This document shows positions 36,260 to 48,800 of a DNA stretch of 64,000 nucleotides, in pieces. Positions within the stretch are counted from its first letter, which is position 1. Each line of letters begins with the position of its first letter. The position numbers and the translations under genes were made by a program. The stretch is from Nematostella vectensis (Eukaryota; Cnidaria; Anthozoa; Actiniaria; Edwardsiidae), in assembly GCF_932526225.1 (NCBI RefSeq), contig NC_064044.1, positions 563,001 through 627,000 on the forward strand. The letters run 5' to 3'. The notes under the pieces were generated by a model. It made no database searches. It worked only from the letters and a program-made list of their open reading frames with translations, and was not told the origin of the DNA.

Positions 36260-37490
36260 TAGGTGTATATAAGATATTAGAGTTTGGTATTTATCAGATA
36301 TAGGAATAGAGTTTAGTATATATGAGATTAAGGAATAGAGTTTAGTATATATCAGATATAGGAATAGAATTTGGTATATATGAGATTAAGGAATAGAGTT
36401 TGGTATATATCAGATATAGGAATAGAGTTTGGTATATATGATATTAAGGAATAGAGTTTGGTATATATCAGGTATAATAATAGGGTTTAGATAATATCAA
36501 GTATTATGGATAGGGTTTGGTTGATATATAGGTTATGAATGAGGTTTAATCGATATATAGGTTATGGATGGGGTTTGGTTGATATATAGGTTATGGATAA
36601 GGTTTGGTCGATATATAGGTTATGAATGTGGTTTGGTCGATAAATAGGTTATGAATGTGGTTTGGTCGATACTTAGGTTATGAAAAAGGTTTGGTCGATA
36701 TATAGGTTATGAATGTGGTTTGGTCGATAAATAGGTTATGAATGTGGTTTGGTCGATACTTAGGTTATGAATGTGGTTTGGTCGATATATTGCTTACGAA
36801 TGAGATTTAATCATTTTATAGGCTATGAATGGGATTTAATCGATATATAGGTTACGAATGGGGTTTAATTGATATATAGGTTACGAATGGGGTTTAATTG
36901 ATATATAGGTTATGGATGGGGTTTTATCGATATAAAGGTTATGAATGGGGTTTAATCGATATATCGGTTATGAATGGGGTTTAATCGATATATCGGTTAT
37001 GAATGGGGTTTAATCGATATATCGGTTATGAATGGGGGTTACTAGATATATATGTTATAAATGGGGTTTAATCGATATATATGTTATGAATGGGGTTTAA
37101 TCGATATATGTTATGAATGGGGTTTAATCGATATATGTTATGAATGGGGTTTAATCGATATATGTTATGAATGGGGTTTAATAGATATATGTTATGAATG
37201 GGGTTTAATCGATATATGTTATGAATGGGGTTTAATCGATATATGTTATGAATAGGGTTTAATCGATATATGTTATGAATGGTGTTTAATCGATATATCG
37301 GTTATGAATGGGGTTTAATCGATATATATGTTATGAATGGGGTTTAATCGATATATCGGTTATGAATGGGGTTTAATCAATATAAAGGTAATGAGTGGGG
37401 TTTAATCGATATATATGTTATGAATGGTGTTTAATCAAAATATATGTTATGAATGGGGTTTAATCGATATATCGGTTTGAATGGTGTTTG
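36260..37490. repeat. Composite AT-rich minisatellite (about 29 bp units)
   Basis: The array changes gradually: TAGGAATAGAGTTTGGTATA units (36260-36490), then GGTTATGAATGTGGTTTGGTC units, then homogeneous GAATGGGGTTTAATCGATAT units of 27-29 bp (36840-37480). Gradual change along the array fits growth by local slippage and unequal exchange. Confidence 0.92.
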
Positions 37491-37572
37491 TATGATGTTT
37501 TTGATAAATCTCGAGCCTAGGGATGGTTCAGGGTTGGCTGGTAGGTAGAGTAGATTGCATACGAAAATACGC

Positions 37573-37734
37573 ATGACTCTTAGTCACGTGGCTCGTGGAA
37601 AGGCCCAGTAGCTTATGATGTCAGGTGTATTGGACCTTCTCCCTCGATTTCGCTTGACTCTTAGTCACGTGGCCCGCGGACAGTCCTAGTAGCTTATGAC
37701 GTCAGGTGTATTGACCCTTCTCCCTTGGTACCCG
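37573..37734. promoter_or_regulatory. 81-bp duplicated segment with E-box and CRE-like sites
   Basis: Two 81-bp copies, each with TGACTCTTAGTCACGTGG (CACGTG E-box at 37585 and 37666) and AGCTTATGA[CT]GTCAGG; the second copy has a full TGACGTCA at 37697-37704. TGACTCTTAGTCA is itself a near palindrome resembling an AP-1 type site. It lies 2.3 kb upstream of the first Pax exon found, so an enhancer role is conceivable but only inferred. Confidence 0.35.
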
Positions 37735-37900
37735 CTCGCTGCAGTGAATGAAGTAGCTCCATCACCTCTCTCCGGATCAAACATCATCATCTCTTTACTC
37801 ATCAATTGATTTGGCGACTATCACGTAATAGGAAGTTCAAACCGAGCACATAATCTGTATTCGTGTCACCAGGTTATAGTATCTAACAATCATTATTTTC

Positions 37901-37947
37901 ATCATCATTATTTTCGCTTATATCTAATAAGCGAAAATAATGATGAT
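37901..37947. repeat. Perfect 21-bp hairpin
   Basis: ATCATCATTATTTTCGCTTA-T, a 5-base loop (ATCTA), then its exact reverse complement. Perfect 21-bp stem; AT-rich with a central GCGA. It could be a cruciform or a recent small inverted duplication. No flanking features support a microRNA. Confidence 0.7.
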
Positions 37948-37999
37948 TGATATCAATAACAATGTAATGACACAATGATGAAGAACAATAATAGTAAAG

Positions 38000-40060
38000 A
38001 TGGTGATAATGATGGTAACAACACTACTTTTGATTAAGATTATGAAAATAAGATGATGGAAAATTGCATATATTTAGAGGTAAAAAGAAGCAGGAATATA
38101 AAAGATCCTCGAACCAAAAACCCCTAGTTTGTTTTGGACCATTATTCAAAGGTTTGAAAATACATAAAGTTGAACTGATTATATACAAAAAGTATTACAG
38201 CCATGAACAGTGTTTGCTGTTTTTGTACAATAAGAGCTTAAAAATACGAGTTTTCTAGGAAAGACAGCGTTTGGCACATACCACACTTAATCACTCTCTT
38301 TAGTGGAATACCATTTTATCTTTTTCTCTGCGTAGGACATAAGACACAGTTGTATTGTCCTCAGAAAAATGCTTATTGCACTTGCAAGATAAAAATTGTT
38401 TTAATGATATTATTTTGCCTAAGAGGTCATGATATTGAAGTGGAGTAGTCCTCTTGTCCTCAGTCACAACTAGATCGTAATTGCCTGGCATTTCGTGATA
38501 ATGAGGTTGCTTAGCCTTCTTGCCACTATTGGCAATCCTATCTGTTCGATAAAATGTTTTACAAACATGAATCTAAATTCCGCTGTATGGTAAAATTACC
38601 CCGCTGCTCGAAGGAGTCAATATTTTCCGATAGCGACTTGTTGTAGGAGTCAAATATTTTCGGATGTCGACTTGTGGCTCCTGGTGCCGGTACTCAGTGA
38701 TTTCCAAGACCTGCGCTGTGCTACCCTGTCCATTGTTCTCTTGCCCATATATGGGCATTAGTAAGCAGCCCGTTTGGCTAGTGGTAAAAGTCTTCAATTG
38801 TTAAGGAGAGGATTGAAAGCCACTGCTTCACCGGCATGTCCCCCGCGATGACAAGCGAGAAATTGAAAATGGTACACTGACCTTGGGGAAACAGAAACTA
38901 TGATATTTTATTCGGGGATATCGTTAGATTTTGGACTTAAAGCTGAATTGATAGGAAAATGGGCTTTCTCTCCGACAGGTAAATTATATGTTGGTATCTT
39001 GAGGCTGTGCCGTGATCGCTAACCTTTTTTCTTCTTTACAGAATTCTAGACGGGGGAAAAAAAGGGAAGAAATATTGAGCAATTAATTTCTTCCTGGAGT
39101 ATGCCTCATAGAGGTAAATAAAAAAATAGCGTTATGTTTGGGCTAGGGAATAGGTGATTATATCCCATTTTGAATGCTGCTAGATATTTTTAGTAAAAGG
39201 CACTTTTTATTGTCACTTTTTTTAATTAACTCAAGAAAAAAAATTGGCATGTTAACAAAACCTCTCTGAAAGGAATTACATTTCACCGCTGCTTTTACGC
39301 GAAATAATTTTCAATATCACACAATAACCCGTGTTACCGTTGAGAGGTCGCTGGTATGTTTTGATAAAATTCTGATAATAAACAAAGATACCTTTAAAAA
39401 TATAATCTAACGTTTCTGAAAAAAAAAATACACCTGAACGAAACGGTAAACAATCGATCCTTCTTTTAGAATTGCCCATCAAAACATTTCCTTTCTCTCT
39501 ATAACTATTTTTTGCGCGTTTTTAAGAATATCAAAGGCAATCTCAGAATATCGGGAAACAGAGTTTTAAAGGTACCACAACAAAAAAGAATAACCAGATT
39601 TATTGATATAATGAATATTGAAAGGAATTTTCAATTCGTCTTGGCTCGGGCGGATTCTCGAAACAATAATCTAGCAGGGTTCAAGAATGAGGAAAGATTA
39701 ATTAGGTTCTCAAACAGTTCGCAATTCATATAGCATATAAAGGGTTTTCATAAAGCATATAAAGGGTTTTCATATAGCATATAAAGGGTTTTCATATAGC
39801 ATATAAAGGGTTTTCATATAGCATATTAAGGGTTTTCATATAGCCTATAATTATTATATGTTTATTATAACTGCAAATCAAAACAATGCCTTTCTCTCCT
39901 GAGTTCATGTGATAAAAGGTTAAGGATGCCCACTAACACTATTCTCAGGAAAACGGGCGTAGAGTGCGTGTGCGGGCGTAGAATGGGAATGTTTGTCATT
40001 CTTCAGGGTTAGGGTCTTATGGCGTCTGCGATGTCTTATAATTATCGAATGTTCTTGAAG
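38000..40060. other. Upstream region of the Pax gene, no exon supported
   Basis: The missing 5' coding exon of the Pax gene should lie here or further upstream. A candidate ATGGGAATG at 39992 would end in the right phase but needs a 53-base intron, so I do not accept it. A 22-bp array is at 39738-39845. Confidence 0.4.
39738..39845. repeat. 22-bp minisatellite
   Basis: Five units of CATATAAAGGGTTTTCATAT with AG joints, intergenic or in a Pax 5' intron. Confidence 0.9.
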
Positions 40061-43000
40061 GTCCTGGTGGGGTGAACCAGCTCGGAGGTGTATTCGTCAA
40101 TGGCCGACCACTTCCCGACTACATGCGCCATCGCATCGTAGAGCTCGCTCATTGCGGCGTCCGACCCTCGGAGATCTCTCGGCAGCTCCTCGTGTCCCAT
40201 GGATGCGTCAGTAAGATCCTCGGCAGGTATTATGAAACAGGTTCGGTGCGGCCCGGCGCTATCGGCGGCAGCAAGCCGAAGGTGAGATTGGAAGACACTT
40301 AGGTAACCATGGTAACCATATTCTACTTGATGTTAGCTATCAGCGCAAAGCCGTCGCTTCCCAGAGTTATATGCGCGATATGAATGATCGAAACCTACTG
40401 AACTTGTATGTGCATTAGATTGTAAACAAAGCAATATCATTAACGCTCGTTTAGAACTCTATAAATGCTCTTCTAAGCGCCAATTTTTCCGATAAGGCCC
40501 ATTATCCTAATGTATCATGTCGTATTATCCAGGTTGCCACACCCAAGGTGGTGTCTAAGATCTTGGAGTACAAAGACAAAAATCCTTGCATCTTCGCCTG
40601 GGAAATCAGGAACAATCTGCTGGCGGACGGCGTCTGCGATAAAACGAACGTCCCCAGCGTCAGCTCAATCAACAGAATACTCAGGTACGGTCCTGCGCGT
40701 ATCTCGCGGTTATGCCTTGAGTGCCCGCCAAGTCCCGCAAAAATCCCGTAATGACTCGAACATGCCTCGAGTGCCTGCTAAGTCCTGCAAAACTACCGTA
40801 ATGACTCGAACATGCCTCGAGTGCCTGCTAAGTCCTGCAAAACTACCGTAATGACTCGAACATGCCTCGAGTGCCTGCTAAGTCCTGCAAAACTACCGTA
40901 ATGACTCGAACATGCCTCGAGTGCCTGCTAAGTCCCGCAATCATCCCGTAATGACTCGAACATTCCTCGAGTGCCTGCTAAGTCCCGCAATCATCCCGTA
41001 ATGACTCGAACATGCCTCGAGTGTTTGCTAAGTCCCGCAATCATCCCGTAATGACTCGAACATGCCTCGAGTGTTTGCTAAGTCCCGCAATCATCCCGTA
41101 ATGACTCGAACATGCCTCGAGTGTTTGCTAAGTCCCGCAATCATCCCGTAATGACTCGAACATGCCTCGGGTGTTTGCTAACATTAGTCGACAGTAGTCT
41201 CACAGCATTTACTTATTAGAAACTCGGCGGCCGAGAAAGAGGCGAGAGCGGTACACGAGCAAGTGAAACATGTACAACACCTTCAGCAACAAATAGCGCT
41301 ACAACCACAACTAAACGGCTACCCGTCCCAGATCAACTTCAGCTTCCCCCAAACAGCAGCTGTAACCCTACCACAACAAATCCAACACCCAACTCAACTC
41401 TCTCAACAACCACAACAACCCGATCCTCCCCCCACACACAAGCCACATTCTGCACCTCCGCCACCCGTGAAAACTCCACAAGAAATCGTCACCCCTACAG
41501 CGCACGCAGGGAAGTCACCAATGGAGAATGGACACAAACCAGACGGTAAGGCCTGGGGCGGATACACGGCAAGGCCCGGGACGGGTACACGGCAAGGCCC
41601 GGGACGGGTACACGGCAAGGCCTGGGGCGGGTACACGGCAAGGCCTGGGGCGGGTACACGGCAAGGCCCGGTGCAGGTACACCGCATGGCCTGGGGCGGG
41701 TACACGGTAAGGCCCGGGGCGGGTACACGGTAAGGCCCGGGGCGGGTACACGGCAAGGCCCGGGACGGGTACACGGCAAGGCCCGGGACGGGTACACAGC
41801 AAGGCCTGGGGCGGGTACACGGCAAGGCCCGGGGCGGGTACACGAAGGCGATTGCCTCTATTGTTTCAAACAACGCCATGCACGAATTTATCGGTGTATA
41901 GTTCAATTCTCAAACTTCCTGTTTTTCATTGGAACCGTTCAAGACCTGAGCATCAAATCCGAACTTGAGACCTCCCACGACAAGTCACAGGCAAATAGAT
42001 CAATTGACGAAGACCGGAAACGGAAGTCGGACGAGTTGGTCAGTGTTAAAGGCGACTCAGAGGAGGAAGGACTAGAAAACGTGGAAAATACGGACGTGAA
42101 CGGTAACGAGGGCCCAGAAGCGAAAAAGCGGAAGGTGATTTACCAGGAGAACAGTGGACTTGCACAGAATGTAGACGCAAAATCCGAGACAGTCAGTGTA
42201 AGTACCACCACTTCCCCCAGAAGAACTCATAATAAGTAGAGGGAGGGGAGGGGAGGTATTTCCAAAGGATACGATCTCCCAATCCTCTCAACACACACAT
42301 GATGATGATGATGATGATGATGATGGTGGTGATGATGATGGTGGTGATGATGATGATGATGATGAGAGCTTCCAAATAATAGGATAATCTTTATTTCTTT
42401 TAGCCCGTCTACACGCGAGTAAGTCCCACATGGATCAAGTACAACTCAGTTATACCTAGCGGCTTTGCCATCGCAGGGGGAATAAATGGGCTTGGGCCCA
42501 TCACGGATATGAACGGGATCAACATGAACGGGTTCAACGGGATCCCGAATGGGATCGGCACCGTGAACGCGATCCCAAACTCCATGGCGGCCCAGATGAA
42601 CGGAATCGCAGGAATGAATGGAATCGGGAATGGAATGGGGAATGGTATAGGGATCATGAATGGCAACATGAATGGGATGGCTGGGATAAGCGCGCTTGCA
42701 AATCTTAGCTGTCAGGCAATGAACGGATTCAACGGCTTAAATGGAATGAACGGGATTCATCAGATCAACGGGCAAGTGGGCAACACAGGTTACCCGCATA
42801 GCATAGAGCACGACAGAGCGGTCAACCAGAACCAAATGAACACGCAAAACGGTCACACTGAAAACCTGCAGTGGTCTCCGTCGTATCCGGTGGTGTGCAT
42901 TTCCGATTCCTCTAATTCCACCGGGATGACACAGACCAATGGGCTTAACAGGCAGGAGCATTACCAGCCACACCACATAACTTTCCAATTTGCCGGCGCG

Positions 43001-43252
43001 CCGAGACCGGAAATACATACCACTAACGGAAATACCACCACCACTTCCGTTTTCGCACCAATTACTACAAGTGGTCCAAGAATCTCCACACTTCCGGTAG
43101 GCAGCCACCTGACCAATGGGGTCCAAACGATGCAGTTCACTCGACCAATGACGACAGAATTCACGCAGCCAATAATGAAGCTTGTAGCGCCCGCGACATT
43201 TTTACCGCTGAGACCCTCAATGTCCGCCCTTGATACACTGACCCAGGGCTGA
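40061..43252 (+). CDS. paxA: Pax transcription factor, PaxA/Pox-neuro type (5' exon missing)
   Basis: Exons 40061-40281, 40533-40684, 41220-41545, 41944-42197 and 42404-43252 join in frame and encode at least 600 residues. The first two encode a full paired domain: [18 protein letters not shown], then [37 protein letters not shown] and GGSKPK | [10 protein letters not shown], ending [11 protein letters not shown]. The rest is Gln/Pro-rich, then Lys/Glu-rich with a nuclear-localisation-like KKRKV, then a long Asn/Gly/Met-rich tail built of NGxNGM units. There is no homeodomain and no octapeptide in any exon, which fits cnidarian PaxA and its bilaterian relative Pox neuro rather than PaxB, PaxC or PaxD. 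It should act as a sequence-specific DNA-binding regulator in the nucleus. The first exon must end in phase 1 and was not found. AATAAA at 43410-43415 is a plausible poly(A) signal. Assignment to PaxA rests on domain absence, so it is less certain than the Pax call. Confidence 0.8.
40700..41170. repeat. 50-bp minisatellite in the Pax intron after the paired domain
   Basis: About nine units of GTAATGACTCGAACATGCCT followed by CGAGTGCCTGCTAAGTCC and GCAA. The first diverged unit reaches to within a few bases of the donor at 40684/40685, and each unit starts with GTAATG, so this may be another splice-site-derived array, though the match at the junction is weak. Confidence 0.9.
41541..41845 (+). 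repeat. 23-bp array containing the 5' splice site of the third Pax exon found
   Basis: About 13 units of ACACGGCAAGGCCTGGGGCGG or close variants. The exon ends AGACG|GTAAGGCCTGGGGCGG. Two later units (around 41707 and 41730) keep the donor intact as ACACG|GTAAGGCC; the rest have GGCAAGG instead of GGTAAGG, which removes the GT. Confidence 0.85.
42298..42365 (+). repeat. (GAT)n microsatellite in the last Pax intron
   Basis: ATG/GAT trinucleotide run with a few GGT interruptions, 40-100 bases upstream of the acceptor of the last exon. Confidence 0.9.
42500..42780 (+). repeat. Coding Asn-Gly-Met repeat in the last Pax exon
   Basis: Imperfect repeats of ATGAACGGG[AT]T encode [10 protein letters not shown]-like units. 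Codon variety shows it is not a fresh expansion. A flexible activation-type region is a guess. Confidence 0.75.
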
Positions 43253-45885
43253 GTAACCAGGCACGATGGTCTCCACAGGGTACCCAAGGTTATGCGCGGA
43301 ATGTTAACATATCCTCTACTGAAAAATTCGTAGGTATTCTACTGAATCCTACTGAAAAGTATTGGCTTAATATCACGTGTTAATCTCATAGGGAATGTCG
43401 TCCTATGGAAATAAACCATTTAAATCAACCACTTTATAGTGGTTAAAGATCAAGGAAAATTAATACAACGATTAATCTAATCAATTTAAGAATTCATTAT
43501 TGACGAGGATTTATGATTGTAAATCTGAACAATCAATCATTGCAAATCTTACCAAAAGTAGTTAACCCAAATATGTAGAATATTTCTAGCAAATCCAGAG
43601 TAGGCTATTCCTACCTTAACTTGTATTTATCAAATCGTGTATTTATGTTAATATCTTATTATACCCGACTCGTGATTTTGCATCATTTGAATAAGCTTAA
43701 TATTATAATAGCATTGTTATATAAAACACCTGTAGAGTTGTGTTGAAAACCATTTTTATTCAAAACCAAGCTTTAGCGATTATGTTAGCTAATCTGAATG
43801 ATGAATGGCTTCAAATAAGCGCAATTGCTGATGGTGAAGGCCGTTGACTATTAGATTGATTTCAATATAAACAGAGGCACTCTATATCACAAGGAATCGT
43901 GTATTACGTTGTTTGATCCTCGGTAACAGTAACCAGAGTAACCGTATTCGACCATCGCCTCTGGCGTAAAACATTGCGGACTTAGTATTAAATTATGCGT
44001 AAGATTTAAAGAAAACAAAGTCTGTCACTTCAGACTCGTTATAGTAGAACGGTAGAATTGCGAGTTAGTTACCTTCGCAATCTATTTTCTTATTAGTTAT
44101 TTGTTCAGTGATAAGCTACTTGTTTGATCGAGTTGAGTTTGATCGCAAAACGCAATACCATTAACATTTTTTCTAGAACAAATGTATAAAAGGTATAACC
44201 AAAATATGATGATTATTCGCATTGTAAAGTCTGAAAAGAGTCGCGCGATTTATCATAATTGTTTTCTCGTTTACAAAAAGGTTACGGGCTCAGATCGGTG
44301 CTCCATCTTCCGTTATATTTTAAATGTAAAATTAGTTTTAAAAAGTCTAAAATGGCGTTTATCGTGCTTTACTATCCAACTTTTCATCGATTTGTTAACA
44401 ATATCGCTCCATGCCCATATTACTATGGTGATGTATTCACTCGCGGTGGAATCTCTATATAAAAAACTATTGTATCTATTCATACGCTTAAAAAGAATTT
44501 ATTTTTCCATACTATAACAATAACGCATAAATCCCAAACTACTTTGCTTGATAAGGGGCAGCTTGTATTCAAGGTTTAAATTTGCGAAGTTTTGACTACA
44601 AACACAATATTAACTTTTTTCTATACTCGATATTCCAATGACAAGCACCATACCCCTTTAAAAATCTTTATGCCGCTTTTGATCGATAAAAATGGCAATC
44701 TAAAAAAAAACGCGGCATTTGGATTCGTAGTTTTAGATGAAAATTAGCGCCTGTATCCGAATGTTTGTAGTCAAAATCAATGTATGTAAATGACAAGTGA
44801 AATATTTCTTGTACCCTGCTATCAACAAATGAAATAAACCAGATTATGCGAATCAATGCTGTGATGGTTGAGTATCTAATATTTGATTGGTCGGCGGAAA
44901 ACTAGAAGGGAATTACCAGGGAATTTGTGGCCGTGAAAACGAGAACTAGTACTTAGTCCCCAATCCGTCCTTAGTCATTTTTCTTGGAGAATGAGCCTTG
45001 TTTATATGGGAAGGAGTGGATGTTGAGGCAAATACAACCCCCCCCCCCCCTCCGTTTGCTTATATCCCATCGCATTGGAAACAAACCAAATTAATGACAC
45101 GAGCCGTATTCGATTATGGTACCTGCAGGAATCACCAATTGAAGTGAATCAATAACGAGGACATAAAGGCGACCCATGGCTAGACGAGAGACGCACACGG
45201 CTATTTAAATTTTTAAAAACATTCGTATTAATTAAGCTGAAATTTAAACATACTGAACAGTAATTATCGTTTTTACATGTATTCACGGCATCGTAAAAGC
45301 GCAAAGAAAGCGCGCGACATAGACACGTACACAAGATTCAGATGAATAAACCTTAGCGCCGTATACTGATAAAAATATATATACTCTTCTTCACTCGCAC
45401 AGCACTCGACAGTAGAGATAGCGTATATTGTAAGAAATAAATGTTCTTTGCCATTTAATTGGAAATATTGACTTCAGTTTTATTTTCGTCTTAGCTCATA
45501 ACATTCAAACTAGACATGCCAAGAAACCGTTTGCTGATAAAGGTATTCTCTCTTTTATTTCTATGATCTTTTCATAAGATATTTTTTTCAACAGAATAAA
45601 AATAAGATGGATAATAAGATTTCGCTCATTGCAAAGACACGGTCCAAAGACACGTGGATATAACCGCTGTCCGTTTGACGTCCGTTGCTAGGTGCTTGTC
45701 AAGTCCCCGTCAAGCATGCGCCAGCACATGGAAAACGTATCATTCACAATAGTTACACGAAGCGAAAAACACGTTCAACCCGACTACCCAATCACAAGCC
45801 TGCACTACCATCTTGCGTGGCAAACACCGCGAATTTAACGACATACAAGAAGTAATCTGGGCACATTTAGAGCAAGCCAGCAGCC
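43253..45885. other. Intergenic: Pax 3' end to glycine-rich gene
   Basis: AATAAA at 43410-43415 probably ends the Pax transcript. The rest is AT-rich with short open frames and a poly-C tract at about 45040. No exon supported. The last few hundred bases should hold the promoter of the downstream gene. Confidence 0.5.
43410..43415 (+). terminator. Poly(A) signal, Pax gene
   Basis: AATAAA 158 bases after the Pax stop codon. Confidence 0.5.
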
Positions 45886-48800
45886 ATGTTTTGGGGGCTT
45901 GCTTTTATAGCGTTGTTCGGTAGCCTGAGCCATGCTTTTTTCATGAGTGGGTCTGACAGTAATGTTTACGGTCGGCACAAAGATAGCTGGGGATTCACTA
46001 CTGACCACAAGATCTACTCGCATTTAGTTATTCCTCCATGGACTAGACCCTTCAAAATCGGGTACTGCACGAGCTGGGAGTGGAACACGGATAGGAAATA
46101 CCGGGATCAGAGAATCGCTATCTGCAAAAAGTTCTCCAAAGGTGAGCATACATTCAACACCAACTTCTGCATCAGTTTTAACTTTTATTGAGGTGTTGCC
46201 GTCGGACCTCAGGGTGCCCCCATAGAACATTATGAGCAATAATTTGGCTACATTTTAAAACACTTTATAACCTCCTCCAAGGGATGAGCGACTAGCTCTT
46301 TATTTCTGCAAATAAGTTGAACTTTGTGGTAGAAAGCTTACACCTCATCTTTGTCGCAGTATTGTAGCTGTAGTTGCTGGTACTATATTTTAGTGCTCAC
46401 ATCTCTGTTTCCACATCCTCTTTGTCGTGTGTTGTAGTGCTCACATCACTGTTTACACATCCTCTCTGTCGTGTGTTGTAGTGCTCACAACTCTGTTTTC
46501 ACATCCTCTCTGTCGTGTGTTGCGGTGCTCACATCTCATGTTTTACAGGAAAGCACGAGTGTGATTCCGAGTCCGGCTTCTGTGACACCAAGTGTCCCTT
46601 TACCAATGGCAGCTACCCGTTCTGGCGCCTGCGCAATGCGGCTGATGTGCCATTCTTGTGGGCGATTTCCACCCTGCAGATGTACGAGACACCTTTCTCA
46701 AAGAGACCGCTGACCACTGATCCGCACAAGGGTTACGCCAGTAGCTACTTCGGTCCAGGTGAATATCAGCTAATATACCTGCACTCTAGAGACCGCTTAA
46801 TATATACACTTTCTTGTCTATATGTGAATATCAACTTTTATGACTTTATTCATGATTCACGCTTAAATGACAGCTTATTATCCGCATTTTTCTTTTTTCT
46901 TTTCAATATATGACAGTTATTTTCTCGTGCGAATGTTTTTATTCTATGTACCACCACCAAGTAATCATTTGATGACTTTCCCTTGCTTATAGTGGTGCTT
47001 AAACCAGAAATCTTTTTTAAGTAAAGTCTTGGTAAATATGCCTAACTCTCTCGAAAACGTATAAAAGCATAACACATGGCGTTCTTGCGTGTCCAAGCAA
47101 CCAGCGCAGCTCTGGATAGCGAAATCAGAAAAAGTCGCATCGTTCCCTATATTGCATCTTCAGAAGTTCTACACTCTCGATTTTATCAACCATGGTTAAC
47201 ATGATTAAACCACTAAAAATAAAATGCCAGCAAAAAAATTAATAATAACAGCGGCACATCAAACCCCAATATAAACGCAAGTGTGCTACGCTATATTTTT
47301 TTGATGCAGGCTTCACTCCGAGTAATGCATTTGATAACAACGAGGATACCCTGTGGTTATCCAACGGCGCAGCTCCCCCAGGTATGCAGTGGATTGGGTA
47401 CGAGTTTGATCACCCTGTCTACGTGGGGTCCGTCAGACTGGCGGCCGAGGCGGACAAGCCCGAGCGAGCGCCATCCATGATCTACGTGGAGGCCTCGTGC
47501 GAGAAGTACTTCAAAAACTTCGTGACCGCATGGGTGATCAATAACCCAGAAAGGGAAGCCAGCAAGCGGTTTAGCGGTATGTGCCAGCTAGTTCACAAAT
47601 TATATTTCTTCTGCAGAGTTCAGAAACGTCAAGTTTATAAATCCTTTTTGTTCTGCAGCGTTCAGTAACGCCAAGTTTACAAATCTTCTTTGCTCTGTAG
47701 TATTTATTAACACTAAGTTTACAAATCATCTTTGTTTTGTAGTGTCCAGTAACGCCAAGATTACAATTCTTCTTTGTTTTGTAGTGTTTATTAACACTAA
47801 GTTTACAAGTCCTCTTTGTTCTACAGTGTTCAGTAACGCCAAGATTACAATTCTTCTTTGTTTTGTAGTGTTTATTAACACTAAGTTTACAAGTCCTCTT
47901 TGTTCTACAGTGTTCAGTAACGCCAAGTTTACAACTCTGGGCGCGAGTGGCCGTCTGGGTCCAGTAGGTGTTGGGCGACACTATAGCGGCATGGACCATG
48001 AGGGCCAGGTCAGCCTGAGAAAGGGTGTTCAGCTGTGGAAGGTACCGGCCACAGGCACATACAGCATCGAGGCAGCGGGGGCTGCGGGCGGATACGACAA
48101 GTTCAGCGTGGGTATGTACATGGTAAAAGAGGAAAAAGGGAGAGAAGGGAAGAAAGAAATAGTAACACAAGGGAAAGAAGGGAAAGGGAGAGATGATTGG
48201 AGAAGGGGAACAGAGAGGCGGAAGGGGAACGGAGATATAGTGGGGAAAAAAATAAGGTAGAGGAAGTAAGGAAGCCATAGTGAAACAAAGGAAAAAAGGG
48301 AAAGGGAGAGCTGATGGGAGAAGGGGACCACGAGACAGACGGGGAAGCGGAAGGGAGAGAAATTGGGATAAAGGGCCCAAGGGAGGGCAGGAAGGGAGAG
48401 ATAGTGGAGGGGAGGGAGGGACTGAGGGAGGAAATAGATAGTGTAAGAAAGGAAAGAAGGGTGGGCCACATGCATAGACTTCTATATCTAATGAGTATAC
48501 TTTATAAGTTCAACATATGATTCTTTTGAGGGTAAAGATAAGGGGAATAGGGTCGAAGCAGCGAAGAGGGAGTAAGAGATCAAGGAATGGATAAGAGTCC
48601 ATGCTCAAACACAAACTTTCTTTGATTCTTTAGCACAATTGTGCACGACCGCGACAAATCCTTGTCTACCCAAACCAGTCGTAGCTTTCATGTTTTCACT
48701 GTCGCGTCATAAGCCATTTGACTGCACACAACAAGGGAATCGAATGGTCGCGGTGGTATGACTGACTACGCGCTATTCCCAGACAAGAAATGGATTTTAT

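Noticed and set aside
37901-37947. MicroRNA precursor
   Set aside because: A perfect 21-bp stem with a 5-base loop is too short and too perfect for an animal pre-miRNA, and nothing supports transcription.
39992-40007. Candidate first coding exon of the Pax gene (ATGGGAATG ... CAGG)
   Set aside because: Phase fits, but the implied intron is only 53 bases and the peptide has no Pax-like features.
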